In this document: one piece after another, positions 45,457 to 54,709 of the stretch
Layout of the letters: each line of letters opens with the position of its first letter
Position numbering within the stretch: the stretch's first letter is position 1
Origin: Helicobacter hepaticus ATCC 51449
GTDB taxonomy: Bacteria; Campylobacterota; Campylobacteria; Campylobacterales; Helicobacteraceae
DNA length: 64,000 bases
Direction: 5' to 3'
Assembly (NCBI RefSeq): GCF_000007905.1
Contig: NC_004917.1
Coordinates: 558,001-622,000, forward strand
Made by a program: the position numbers and the translations under genes
Notes under the pieces: model-generated
What the model saw: only the letters and a program-made list of their open reading frames with translations
The model's database searches: none
Told to the model about the DNA's origin: nothing

Positions 45457-48400
45457 TGCTAGCTAAAATTATAGAATTTTCCCTCAAACAACGTATGATT
45501 GTAGTGCTTAGTGCCATTATGCTTTTTATATTTGGCATATATTCATTTTTTACAATCCCCATTGATGCTTTTCCAGATGTATCTTCTACGCAAGTAAAAA
45601 TCATTCTCAAAGCACCAGGAATGGCACCAGAAGAGGTAGAAAATCGCGTTGTACGTCCGCTTGAGCTTGAACTTCTAGGGCTACCTAATCAAAAGAGTTT
45701 GCGTAGTCTTTCAAAATATGGTATTGCAGATATTACACTTGATTTTAATGATGGCACTGATATTTATCTCGCTCGTAATATGGTTAATGAAAAACTCTCT
45801 ATGGCTATGGATGATTTACCCTCAGGCGTAAGCGGTGGGCTTGCACCGATTGTAACGCCTCTTAGCGATATGTTTATGTTCACCATTGAAAGCGCAAATG
45901 ATTCTTTATCAGAAGTGCAAAAACGGCAACTCCTTGATTTTACAATCCGCCCTGCTTTGCGTAATATAAAAGGTGTAGCTGATGTTAATCGCTTGGGTGG
46001 ATATGCTAAGGCGATTGTCGTTGTGCCTGATTTTAATGATATGGCAAGGCTTGGCATTAGTATGAGTGATTTACAAAAAACACTTGAAGCGAATCTCAAA
46101 AATGATGGTGCAGGACGTGTATCTCGAGATGGTGAGAGTTTCCTTGTAAAAATACAAACAGCCTCAACAAATATTGAAGAAATTAAAAGTATTCCCATTA
46201 TTACAAAATTTGGCTATGTGCGTTTAAGAAATTTTTGTGATGTGATTGAAAGCCATATGACTCGACTTGGGCTTACAACTATTGATGGCAAAGGAGAAAC
46301 AACTCTAGGTTTAGTGCTTTCTCTCAAAGGCGCAAACTCGCGCGATGCAATCGCCGAAATTAAAGTAAAACTAGAAGAACTCAAAGCCGAATTACCTCAA
46401 GGCACAGAACTCCGAGTATTTTATGACCGATCCGAACTCACACAAAAAGCAGTCAATAATGTTATCAAAACCCTTGCTGAAGCTGTGGTGCTCATTGTAA
46501 TTTTGCTCTTTTTATTTTTGGGTGATGTGCGCGCAGCTGTTGCTGTGAGTGTAATTTTGCCCCTTTCCATAGCTATAGCCTTTGTAATGATGCGCCATTA
46601 TGGCATTTCTGCAAACTTAATGAGTCTTGGCGGACTTGCCATTGCAGTTGGTATTTTAGTAGATTCTGCGGTTGTTATGGTTGAAAATGCCTTTGAAAAA
46701 CTAAGTCTTACCAAAAACTCGCCAAAGCTCCACACTATTTACCGCTCCTGTAAAGAAATCTCGGTGTCTGTATTCAGCGGGATTCTCATCATTATTATCT
46801 TCTTTGTCCCAATTCTTACGCTTGAAGGTTTGGAGGGCAAATTTTTTGTTCCCTTAGTTCAAACGATTGTATTTGCTCTTCTGGGCTCATTAACACTCTC
46901 TATGACAGTAATCCCTGTGGTAAGCTCTTTTGTTTTAAAAGCTACTCAACACCACGAGACAAAACTCACACAATTTTTTCATAAGATGTATGCGCCTATG
47001 CTCAATTTTGCCCTTACAAAAACAAAACTCTTGCTTGTAGGTGCTGCGTGCTTCCTTGTTTTTAGCTTCTCACTTTTTCCCTTCATCGGAAGCGCTTTTA
47101 TGCCTACTCTCCAAGAGGGCGACCTTGTGCTTAATATAGAATCTAGCCCCTCTATTTCTTTGGAGCAAAGTCGTGATGTAATACTTTTAATGCAAAAAGA
47201 ACTCTTAGCGCGTGTGCCAGAGATTAAAAGTATTGTTGGGCGAACAGGAGCTGATGAAGTGGGGCTTGACCCGGCAGGCTTTAACCAAACTGATGCATTT
47301 ATATCCTTTAAGCCAAAGGAACAATGGCAAGCCAAAAATATGGAAGAAGTAGAAGATAAAATTCGTGATATCATTAGCGAATTTAAAGGTATGAATATTG
47401 CTCTTGTGCAACCAATTGATATGAGAATCTCGGAAATGCTTACAGGTGTGCGCGGGGATTTAGCGATTAAAATCTTTGGTTTAGAAATTGAAAAACTCAA
47501 TGAATTAAGCGCTCAAATTGTAGATATTCTTAAAGACATTCGCGGTTCATCAGAGGTTTTTACTACCTTCAATAAAGGAGTAAATTATCTTTATGTAACA
47601 CCTTGGCATTCTGTGATGGCAAATACAGGCATCTCTAGTGATGAATTTACAAAATTTATGCGCTCTAGCTTAGAGGGCATTATGGTAACATATATTCCTC
47701 AAGGTTTTGCAAGAATCCCCGTCATCATTCGCCAAGATGCTGATATTGCCTCTGATATTACTAAACTTAAAAGCCTACAAATGAGTTCTCCTGATGGCAA
47801 TTCCGTGCCCATTAGCTCAATAGCCGATATTGAAGAAATTGATGGACCTGTGCAGATTCAAAGAGAACAAGGTAAGCGTTATAGTGTTGTGCGAAGTAAT
47901 GTGATAGGACGTGATTTGGGTGGTTTTGTTGAAGAAGCAAAACAAAAGATTAATGCGCAAGTGCAATTACCAGAGGGATATTCTATCACTTATGGAGGAC
48001 AATTTGAGAATCAACAACGTGCGAATAAACGTCTTTCCACAGTTATTCCTTTGAGTATTCTTGCTATCTTTTTTATCCTCTTTTTTACATTTAAGTCTAT
48101 TTCTCTTTCTTTGCTTATTTTACTCAATATTCCTTTTGCTGTTACGGGTGGCTTTATCTCACTTTTCCTATCAGGTGAATACATTTCTGTCCCTGCATCT
48201 GTAGGATTTATCGCACTTTTTGGAATCGCTGTGCTTAATGGTGTAGTAATGGTGGGATATTTCTTGCATCTCCTTAAAGAGGGTTATAGCATTGAGGATA
48301 CAATTGTTATTGGAGCAAAAAGAAGACTGCGCCCAGTGCTTATGACAGCATTTATCGCTGGACTTGGGCTTATTCCTATGCTTTTATCCACAGGTGTAGG

Positions 48401-48521
48401 AAGTGAGGTGCAAAAGCCTCTTGCAATCGTAGTCCTAGGTGGGCTTGTAACCTCATCAATGCTTACTCTTCTTCTTTTGCCACCACTTTTTAGAATCGTT
48501 GTGCGTAAATTTGGAGTGTAG
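45456..48521 (+). CDS. cznA: Heavy-metal RND efflux pump (CzcA/CznA-like)
   Basis: An inner-membrane proton-driven pump of 1021 residues with 12 transmembrane helices and two large periplasmic loops. The TM4 proton-relay motif is AVGILVDSAVVMVEN (about residue 395), with Asp in VDSAVV. The periplasmic QPIDMRISEMLTGVRGDLAIKIFG resembles the CzcA (Co/Zn/Cd) form rather than the Cu/Ag form. H. pylori CznCBA exports cadmium, zinc and nickel; the same role here is inferred. The TM4 motif, however, is closer to the group with A-x-G than to the usual D-F-G of CzcA. Confidence 0.85.
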   Translation: MLAKIIEFSLKQRMIVVLSAIMLFIFGIYSFFTIPIDAFPDVSSTQVKIILKAPGMAPEEVENRVVRPLELELLGLPNQKSLRSLSKYGIADITLDFNDGTDIYLARNMVNEKLSMAMDDLPSGVSGGLAPIVTPLSDMFMFTIESANDSLSEVQKRQLLDFTIRPALRNIKGVADVNRLGGYAKAIVVVPDFNDMARLGISMSDLQKTLEANLKNDGAGRVSRDGESFLVKIQTASTNIEEIKSIPIITKFGYVRLRNFCDVIESHMTRLGLTTIDGKGETTLGLVLSLKGANSRDAIAEIKVKLEELKAELPQGTELRVFYDRSELTQKAVNNVIKTLAEAVVLIVILLFLFLGDVRAAVAVSVILPLSIAIAFVMMRHYGISANLMSLGGLAIAVGILVDSAVVMVENAFEKLSLTKNSPKLHTIYRSCKEISVSVFSGILIIIIFFVPILTLEGLEGKFFVPLVQTIVFALLGSLTLSMTVIPVVSSFVLKATQHHETKLTQFFHKMYAPMLNFALTKTKLLLVGAACFLVFSFSLFPFIGSAFMPTLQEGDLVLNIESSPSISLEQSRDVILLMQKELLARVPEIKSIVGRTGADEVGLDPAGFNQTDAFISFKPKEQWQAKNMEEVEDKIRDIISEFKGMNIALVQPIDMRISEMLTGVRGDLAIKIFGLEIEKLNELSAQIVDILKDIRGSSEVFTTFNKGVNYLYVTPWHSVMANTGISSDEFTKFMRSSLEGIMVTYIPQGFARIPVIIRQDADIASDITKLKSLQMSSPDGNSVPISSIADIEEIDGPVQIQREQGKRYSVVRSNVIGRDLGGFVEEAKQKINAQVQLPEGYSITYGGQFENQQRANKRLSTVIPLSILAIFFILFFTFKSISLSLLILLNIPFAVTGGFISLFLSGEYISVPASVGFIALFGIAVLNGVVMVGYFLHLLKEGYSIEDTIVIGAKRRLRPVLMTAFIAGLGLIPMLLSTGVGSEVQKPLAIVVLGGLVTSSMLTLLLLPPLFRIVVRKFGV

Positions 48522-49490
48522 CTACCTGTTGGCATTATGGATAATATCTTGAATCTGATGAGCAATGCGCATAGCTTTCATACCATCATTTTGATTGGGG
48601 CGATTTGCACTTAAAGAGGAAGGAACATTTTTACACAAACTCACAAAATCAATGAGTTCTGACAATAGTGATTCTTGTCCTCTAACTTCAATAGTTTCTG
48701 TATTAGCACTAATAGAAACATTATCAAGGCGCTGCTCCACACTCTGCTTATCTACAAAAACTTCTTTTCTTAGCAAATTGCAATCAATATATTCATTATT
48801 GGTTGTTATGCTAATTTGTCGCCTACGCTTTTCGGTAATGCGACTTGCTACGATATTAGAAAATGAACCATTAGTATGAATAATACACGCTCTTGCATAT
48901 TCTATCATATCATTAATCACTACTCCGTGAGCATAAATATCACGCACATCACCATTAAAATTTAATGCCAAGTCAATATCGTGAATCATCAAATCAATTA
49001 CAACATCACAATCTGTAATACGCGAACTCATTTTGTTCGTGCGAATAAAATCAATATTAATAATTTTATGGGTATTTGGAGTAAGAATATTTTTAAGTGT
49101 TAGCACAGCAGGATTATATCTTTCAATAAAGCCTACTTGAATATTGAGTGATTTCTCCTTTGCGAGTGTGAGAATAATTTGAGTAGATTCTAAAGTATTG
49201 GTTAAAGGTTTTTCTACAAAAATATTTTTGACATAATCACTCACTTTATTGATATAATCAAAGTGTGTAAAAGTAGGTGTTACGATAATTGCCCCATCGC
49301 AGCTTTTTAAATCCTCATCAATATCTTTAAGTATCTTAACACCAAAACGCTCACTCATCACCTGACAAAGCTCTTGGTTTGTATCATACAAAAATGCAAT
49401 TTCTACATCTTTAAGCATACTTAAGATTCTAAGGTGATTTTGCCCCATTTTACCAATGCCAAAAAGTGCTATTTTAATAGGTTTATCCAT
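48522..49490 (-). CDS. wbpB: Gfo/Idh/MocA oxidoreductase, WbpB-like
   Basis: NAD(P)-dependent sugar dehydrogenase, 322 residues. The Rossmann motif is ALFGIGKMGQNHLRIL (about residues 8-23), followed by the family EKPLT lysine (about 94-98) and the substrate-domain segment VIDLMIHDIDLALNF with its conserved His-Asp. It overlaps wbpE by eight bases. In Pseudomonas, WbpB oxidises UDP-GlcNAcA at C3 before transamination by WbpE, and the coupling here supports that, but the substrate is inferred. Confidence 0.8.
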   Translation of the reverse strand: MDKPIKIALFGIGKMGQNHLRILSMLKDVEIAFLYDTNQELCQVMSERFGVKILKDIDEDLKSCDGAIIVTPTFTHFDYINKVSDYVKNIFVEKPLTNTLESTQIILTLAKEKSLNIQVGFIERYNPAVLTLKNILTPNTHKIINIDFIRTNKMSSRITDCDVVIDLMIHDIDLALNFNGDVRDIYAHGVVINDMIEYARACIIHTNGSFSNIVASRITEKRRRQISITTNNEYIDCNLLRKEVFVDKQSVEQRLDNVSISANTETIEVRGQESLLSELIDFVSLCKNVPSSLSANRPNQNDGMKAMRIAHQIQDIIHNANR

Positions 49491-50577
49491 TTACAGCCTT
49501 TATCACTTCATCTTGCTCTTGACTTGTAAAAAATGGGCTAAAAGGCAAAGAAAGTATCTCATTGCATACCGCCTCACTTATAGGAAAATCGCCCTTTTTA
49601 TGTGCATAAACCTTGCTTACAACCTCTTGTAAGTGCAATGGAATGGGATAATGCACTGCATAAGGGATATGAGCTTGAGTGAGCTTTTCTATCATTTGAG
49701 CTCGGTTTTGAATGCGAATTGAATATTGCGCATAAGCACTCACATTGCCCTCTTGAATAAAAGGAGTAATAACATTTTGGAGATTTTCATCATAAATCTG
49801 TGCAATTTCTTGGCGCTTGGCAATTTCAAAATCTAAATATTTAATCTTCACATTAAGAACTGCTGCTTGAAGTGCATCAAGTCGTGCATTCAATCCAATA
49901 AAGCTATGTTCATAACGTTTAGTTTGCCCATGGTTAAGTAAATAACGTATTTTTTGCGCTAATTCATTATCGCTTGTAAAAACTGCTCCTCCATCACCAT
50001 AACAACCTAGCGGCTTACTTGGAAAAAAGCTAGTAGTAGCGAGAATACTTGCATTGCAAGATTTAAGAATCTTATTATCACACCTTTGACTAGCCCCAAA
50101 GCTTTGAGCTGCATCTTCAATGACAGGAATATTGTGCTTTGATGCAATAGCATTTATAGCTCCCATATCAGCCATTTGTCCAAAAATAGCCACAGGAATA
50201 ATTGCTTTTGTATGCTTTGTGATGGCACTTTCGAGCTTTGTGCTATCAAGATTATAAGTTTTCTCATCAATATCTACAAATATCGGCTTCGCTCCAAGTA
50301 GCATAATTGCCTCTACACTTGCAATAAAACTAAATGGAGATGTAATTACCTCATCACCATTTTTTATATCAAGTGCCATTAAAGCTAAAATCAAAGCATC
50401 TGTCCCGCTACTGCACGCAATAGCATTTTTAGCACCTATATATGAAGCAAGATGTGATTCTAATTCCTCAACAGCCTTTCCCATAATAAATTGTGAAGAG
50501 TGCAACACATCTTGTATTGCACTATCAATTTCGCTTTTATGATGTTCATACTGCGCTTTGAGATTGATAAATTCCAT
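49483..50577 (-). CDS. wbpE: Sugar-nucleotide aminotransferase, WbpE-like (DegT family)
   Basis: PLP aminotransferase acting on a UDP-3-keto sugar, 364 residues. The PLP-lysine block SFFPSKPLGCYGDGGAVF has Lys near residue 182, and VIEDAAQSFGAS, IIPVAIFGQMADMGAINAIA and YAVHYPIPLHLQ agree closely with P. aeruginosa WbpE. Together with the dehydrogenase it would make a 3-amino uronic acid sugar nucleotide for a surface polysaccharide. The other enzymes of that route (WbpA, WbpD, WbpI) are not in the window. Confidence 0.85.
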   Translation of the reverse strand: MEFINLKAQYEHHKSEIDSAIQDVLHSSQFIMGKAVEELESHLASYIGAKNAIACSSGTDALILALMALDIKNGDEVITSPFSFIASVEAIMLLGAKPIFVDIDEKTYNLDSTKLESAITKHTKAIIPVAIFGQMADMGAINAIASKHNIPVIEDAAQSFGASQRCDNKILKSCNASILATTSFFPSKPLGCYGDGGAVFTSDNELAQKIRYLLNHGQTKRYEHSFIGLNARLDALQAAVLNVKIKYLDFEIAKRQEIAQIYDENLQNVITPFIQEGNVSAYAQYSIRIQNRAQMIEKLTQAHIPYAVHYPIPLHLQEVVSKVYAHKKGDFPISEAVCNEILSLPFSPFFTSQEQDEVIKAVNG

Positions 50578-50603
50578 AATTGACCTTAATAATGAAGTAG
50601 AAT

Positions 50604-50609
50604 ATTATA
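50604..50609 (-). promoter_or_regulatory. -10 element of the wbpE-wbpB operon
   Basis: GATTATAATATTC on the minus strand contains TATAAT about 27 bases before the wbpE ATG; AAGGT is the ribosome-binding site. This separates the pair from aroK upstream. Confidence 0.5.
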
Positions 50610-50629
50610 ATCAAATTAACTTAAAAGAA

Positions 50630-51133
50630 CTATTCTTGCACCTCTTTATCCATACATTCTATAATTTTACGTGCAATTTCCAAAGCAGAAGCATCTCCAT
50701 TGATAATATATTTGGATTGTTTTTTATAAATACTCTTACGCTCATTATAAAGCTGCCTTGCTTTTGAAATATCACTAAAAAGTGGACGCTTTTCTTGTTC
50801 TGTAATAGTCAATCGCTTTAAAATGCTTTCAAAACTCATATCAAGCCAAAACACATAGCCTAAATATGCTACATCATTATAAATAGGCATACCTCCGCCT
50901 GTAGCAATCACAGCATTTTTAACATTAGCGGAAAGCCATAAAATAAGTTGGGATTCTATACGTCTAAATCCACTCTCGCCCACTGATTCAAAAATTTCGT
51001 TTATACTTTTTCCCATATTTTGCTCTATAATTTGGTCAGTGTCAAGCAAAAAACGTCCTCCAAGTAACGCAATTTCTCGCCCTATGGTTGTTTTACCGCT
51101 TCCCATAAAGCCAATTAAAACTATATTCTCCAC
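50630..51133 (-). CDS. aroK: Shikimate kinase
   Basis: Phosphorylates shikimate in aromatic synthesis. P-loop GFMGSGKTTIG (residues 8-18), the DTDQIIEQ shikimate-binding segment, GESGFRRIES, and VIATGGGMP are all seen. The length of 167 residues is normal. It lies two bases after the AMIN-domain gene and appears to end a recA-eno-FtsB-like-AMIN-aroK run. Confidence 0.95.
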   Translation of the reverse strand: MENIVLIGFMGSGKTTIGREIALLGGRFLLDTDQIIEQNMGKSINEIFESVGESGFRRIESQLILWLSANVKNAVIATGGGMPIYNDVAYLGYVFWLDMSFESILKRLTITEQEKRPLFSDISKARQLYNERKSIYKKQSKYIINGDASALEIARKIIECMDKEVQE

Positions 51134-51135
51134 AC

Positions 51136-51753
51136 TTACTCCAAAGTAATCGCAAAACCATCACGTTGAGGAGTAATAACAGGTTTGTAACGTCCATCAA
51201 ACCCGATAGATATTCTATAGAATCCTTCGTGTGTGGAGATTTCTGCATCACTAAAATATTTTTTACCAAGCTTAATTTTCTGGCTTTCATTGCTTTTTGT
51301 GCCTTCAATATCAAGCATAAGTCGATAAGGTTTAGGCAAAATAAAATCACGCAATAATTTTTTACGCGTAGCAATAAAAAGACTGCTTCTGTTAATAATA
51401 AGCTCAAATTCACCAAGCTTAAAACGATTTTCTGCATTATATGTAGCCCCTTGTGCTTTTTGTGCAATAAGTAGAGGATAATGCCAATCTATACTCTCAT
51501 CAAGCTGAATAGTTTTGCTTTCAATAGAACCATCAAGATTCTGATAAGTTACCTGCACACTTTTTAACACTCTTGCAGTGCTTGGCAACACAAATTCTAC
51601 ACTTGAAAGTGGATCTTGATGTATGCTTGGCGCTTGATGTTCTTCAAGTTTTGGTGTAATAACAGATTCAAAAGGATTCTCTCTTGCTTCTAATATATTT
51701 GCACAACACATACCCACAAATAATAATACGCATATTAACATTTTCTTTTTCAA
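51136..51753 (-). CDS. AMIN-domain periplasmic protein
   Basis: A 205-residue secreted protein. A signal (KKKMLICVLLFVGMCCANILEA) precedes a variable N-terminal part and a C-terminal domain of about 80 residues with FILPKPYRLMLDIEGT and FYRISIGFDGRYKPVITPQ, the pattern of AMIN domains that localise cell-wall or secretion proteins. Its partner is not known. It starts four bases inside the upstream FtsB-like gene, so both belong to one operon between eno and aroK. A gene of this type is recalled at the equivalent H. pylori position. Confidence 0.65.
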   Translation of the reverse strand: MKKKMLICVLLFVGMCCANILEARENPFESVITPKLEEHQAPSIHQDPLSSVEFVLPSTARVLKSVQVTYQNLDGSIESKTIQLDESIDWHYPLLIAQKAQGATYNAENRFKLGEFELIINRSSLFIATRKKLLRDFILPKPYRLMLDIEGTKSNESQKIKLGKKYFSDAEISTHEGFYRISIGFDGRYKPVITPQRDGFAITLE

Positions 51754-52016
51754 GGTTTTAACTCCTTTAATTCAAAAATTTGCTTTTGTAAATGCGCGTT
51801 TTGAGCTTCAATTACTTGTGCTTCTTGTAAAAGATGCTTTTTTTGCGACTGTAATCGCAAAAGCACTTCTACAGAATTACTTCCAAAAAGCAAATATCCT
51901 AAATAGAGTCCTGTTACTAACAATAACCCAAAAACAATCAACCACACACGATTGATATAAAAAAAACGCCATAATTTTGAAGGCTTTTCTAATAACTCTT
52001 GGGTTTGTTTTCTCAT
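51750..52016 (-). CDS. FtsB/DivIC-like small membrane protein
   Basis: An 88-residue bitopic protein. The cytoplasmic N-terminus (about 24 residues, KPSKLWRFF) is followed by one transmembrane helix (VWLIVFGLLLVTGLYLGYLLF, written here without its last residues being sharp) and a coiled coil (LRLQSQKKHLLQEAQVIEAQ). This is the FtsB/DivIC septum-formation layout, and the position just after eno is shared with many proteobacterial ftsB genes. Function is inferred from architecture. Confidence 0.65.
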   Translation of the reverse strand: MRKQTQELLEKPSKLWRFFYINRVWLIVFGLLLVTGLYLGYLLFGSNSVEVLLRLQSQKKHLLQEAQVIEAQNAHLQKQIFELKELKP

Positions 52017-52030
52017 CTTTTACTGCTTAT

Positions 52031-53308
52031 TTAACGCTTAAAAAGTGTTTTTCCAATATATTCCGCATCACTAATCTCTCGCTCAATTTCAAGCAAACGA
52101 TTATATTTTGCAATCCGCTCACTTCTTGCAGTTGAGCCAGTTTTAATCTCACCTGTATTAAGTGCCACAGCAAAATCTGCAATAAATGTATCTTCACTCT
52201 CCCCACTACGATGACTCATTATGCACTTATAATTATTACGTTGGGCAAGGCGCACAGATTGCATTGTTTCACTCACGCTACCGATTTGATTAGGTTTAAT
52301 CAAAATTGCATTAGCTATATTTTTTTCAATACCTTCTTGAAGAATTTTTTTATTTGTAACAAATAAATCATCGCCCACAAGCTGAATTTTATTGCCAAGT
52401 TTTTGAGTAAGAAGTTTCCAACCCTCCCAATCATCTTCACTTAAGCCATCTTCAATAGAAACAATAGGATATTTTGCTACAAGATTCTCATAATATGCAA
52501 TCATACCTGCACTATCAAGCACTTTGCCCTCTCCTGCCAAATGATACATACCATTCTCATCTACAAGCTCACTACTTGCCACATCTAGTGCAATAGCAAT
52601 CTCATCAAGCGGCTTATAACCCGCTTGTTCAATAGCCTTTAAAATAATTTCTATGGGCTCTTCATTGTTTTTTAAATTAGGGGCGAATCCACCTTCATCA
52701 CCAATGCTTGTAATATGTCCACTTCCTTTAAGAATCGCTTTGAGATGATGATAAATTTCAGCTGATGCACGCAAACTTTCAGCAAAAGTATCAAAACCCA
52801 AAGGCATAATCATATACTCTTGAAAATCCACAGTATTATCTGCGTGAGAACCACCATTAATGATATTAAGCATCGGGGTAGGAAGTGTAAGCGCATTACT
52901 CCCACCTAAATAACGATAAAGAGGTAACCTCAAAGATTGCGCACTTGCACGAGCAATAGCCATACTCACGCCTAAAGTTGCATTTGCCCCAAGCTCTGAA
53001 TAATTCTCTGTGCCATCAATTTTTTTTAAAATCAAATCAATTTTACTTTGGTCATAAGGTGATACCCCATCAAGTTGTGCAGCAATTTCAGTTTTAATAT
53101 TTGCACAGGCTTTCAACACGCCTTTACCAAGATAACGTTCTTTATCGCCATCACGTAATTCAAGGGCTTCTCTTTTACCAGTGCTTGCACCACTTGGAAC
53201 GATAGCTGCCGCTCTTGTGCCATCACTTAACCTTACTGCTGCTCTAACAGTTGGGTTTCCACGACTATCCATTACTTCTTGTGCATCAATTGCTTCAATA
53301 TAAACCAT
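52031..53308 (-). CDS. eno: Enolase
   Basis: Converts 2-phosphoglycerate to phosphoenolpyruvate; also part of RNA-degrading complexes in other bacteria. It has [17 protein letters not shown] (about residues 39-55), the metal and catalytic residues in [36 protein letters not shown] and the signature [13 protein letters not shown], then SHRSGESED. The length of 425 residues is normal. Confidence 0.97.
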   Translation of the reverse strand: MVYIEAIDAQEVMDSRGNPTVRAAVRLSDGTRAAAIVPSGASTGKREALELRDGDKERYLGKGVLKACANIKTEIAAQLDGVSPYDQSKIDLILKKIDGTENYSELGANATLGVSMAIARASAQSLRLPLYRYLGGSNALTLPTPMLNIINGGSHADNTVDFQEYMIMPLGFDTFAESLRASAEIYHHLKAILKGSGHITSIGDEGGFAPNLKNNEEPIEIILKAIEQAGYKPLDEIAIALDVASSELVDENGMYHLAGEGKVLDSAGMIAYYENLVAKYPIVSIEDGLSEDDWEGWKLLTQKLGNKIQLVGDDLFVTNKKILQEGIEKNIANAILIKPNQIGSVSETMQSVRLAQRNNYKCIMSHRSGESEDTFIADFAVALNTGEIKTGSTARSERIAKYNRLLEIEREISDAEYIGKTLFKR

Positions 53309-53334
53309 ACTTTTACTCCTTAAAATAAATGAAA

Positions 53335-53553
53335 TTATACTTTATCTAACCTATCCTCTGGTGGAGAAATTGTCTCAACAATCGCCTCTCTGATTATTTC
53401 AGCCATAAAAGATAAAGTAACACGCATAAGCTTAAGAGATTCTAAATCCTTTTTTATTTCATAGCTTTCCTTATATTTTTGCTCTGCTTCCATATACTCA
53501 TTTAAACGTTTATTGAGTACCGCCAAAGTATCTTGTTTGAGCTTATCCACCAC
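53335..53553 (-). CDS. Small hypothetical protein between recA and eno
   Basis: A 72-residue, highly charged, predicted helical protein (for example [18 protein letters not shown]) that ends PPEDRLDKV. It has no signal or membrane segment and is not recognised. It is preceded by AAGGAGGGG just upstream of a GTG/ATG start on the minus strand, lies 18 bases after recA and 26 before eno on the same strand, and has no overlap, so it looks like a real gene of the operon. It could be a helical chaperone-like protein. Confidence 0.55.
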   Translation of the reverse strand: MVDKLKQDTLAVLNKRLNEYMEAEQKYKESYEIKKDLESLKLMRVTLSFMAEIIREAIVETISPPEDRLDKV

Positions 53554-53571
53554 AACCCCTCCTTATAGAAT

Positions 53572-54609
53572 CTACTCATCAGTTTCTGGTTCATCAGGCA
53601 AAGGTAAAATCTCGTCCTTTGAGCCAATTTGCTCTTTAATTTTAGCTGTAATCTCATCAGCAAGAGATTTGTTTTCTTTTAAAACAATTTTAGCATTCTC
53701 ACGCCCTTGTCCAAGCTTTTTATCATTATAGCTTAACCACGCACCGCTTTTATCAATAATATCAAGCTTGATACCATAGTCAATAATTTCACCTTCCTTA
53801 CTAATCCCCTCACCAAACATAATATCAAATTCTGCTTCGCGGAAAGGTGGGGCAACCTTATTTTTTACAACTTTTGCTTTTGTGCGATTACCAATTTGCT
53901 GGTCATTTTGCTTAAGTGTAGCAACACGGCGCACATCAATACGCACACTTGCATAAAACTTGAGTGCATTACCGCCCGTAGTTGTCTCTGGACTACCATA
54001 CCCCATAGTGCCAATTTTCATACGAATTTGGTTAATAAAAATTAATGTTGCATTCATCTTGTGAAGCACGCCTGTAATTTTGCGCAATGCGTGACTCATA
54101 AGTCGTGCTTGAAGCCCTACGTGCTGATCTCCCATATCTCCTTCAATTTCTGCCTTAGGAGTGAGCGCTGCTACCGAATCAATCACTATTAAATCCACTG
54201 CACCACTACGTGTAAGGGTTTCTAAAATTTCAAGAGCCTGCTCACCTGTGTCAGGTTGAGATACAAGAAGATTCTCTGTATCCACACCCAAACGCTTGGC
54301 ATAATATACATCAAGAGCGTGTTCGGCATCAATAAAGGCACAAATTCCCCCGTTTCTTTGACATTCTGCTACAATTTGTAAGCTAAGTGTTGTTTTACCG
54401 CTGGATTCTGGACCATAAATCTCAATAATCCTTCCCTTAGGCACACCACCGATTCCAAGTGCCATATCAAGTCCAAGTGAACCCGTAGAAATACTATCAA
54501 TTTTTTCAACTTGCTTATCACCCAAACGCACCAAAGCACCTTTACCAAATGCTTTATCAATTTGCTTTAAAGCAAGTTCAATCGCTTTTTGCCTTTTTTC
54601 ATCTACCAT
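53572..54609 (-). CDS. recA: Recombinase RecA
   Basis: Strand-exchange and SOS protein. Walker [11 protein letters not shown] (residues about 66-75), [15 protein letters not shown] (Walker B), the L2 loop [16 protein letters not shown] and the C-terminal domain with [16 protein letters not shown] before it are as usual, and the acidic tail (PDEPETDE) is present. The length of 345 residues is normal. It is divergent from mqnD. Confidence 0.97.
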   Translation of the reverse strand: MVDEKRQKAIELALKQIDKAFGKGALVRLGDKQVEKIDSISTGSLGLDMALGIGGVPKGRIIEIYGPESSGKTTLSLQIVAECQRNGGICAFIDAEHALDVYYAKRLGVDTENLLVSQPDTGEQALEILETLTRSGAVDLIVIDSVAALTPKAEIEGDMGDQHVGLQARLMSHALRKITGVLHKMNATLIFINQIRMKIGTMGYGSPETTTGGNALKFYASVRIDVRRVATLKQNDQQIGNRTKAKVVKNKVAPPFREAEFDIMFGEGISKEGEIIDYGIKLDIIDKSGAWLSYNDKKLGQGRENAKIVLKENKSLADEITAKIKEQIGSKDEILPLPDEPETDE

Positions 54610-54676
54610 ATCTATCCTTAATGTATAAACTACAAATAAATGATGCTATTTTATCTAAGTTTGACTAAATTCTCCT

Positions 54677-54682
54677 TATAAT
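54677..54682 (+). promoter_or_regulatory. -10 element of mqnD
   Basis: CCTTATAATTTTG gives TATAAT 27 bases before the mqnD ATG, with AGGAG as ribosome-binding site. The divergent recA promoter is expected within the same 100 bases. Confidence 0.5.
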
Positions 54683-54709
54683 TTTGTTTAAAAAAACACA
54701 GGAGAAACT

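Noticed and set aside
45764-46198. Minus-strand open frame of 144 codons
   Set aside because: It is entirely inside the RND pump gene on the other strand, with no ribosome-binding site and low-complexity composition.
46979-47500. Minus-strand open frame of 173 codons
   Set aside because: Antisense to the RND pump gene; the product shows no recognisable domain.
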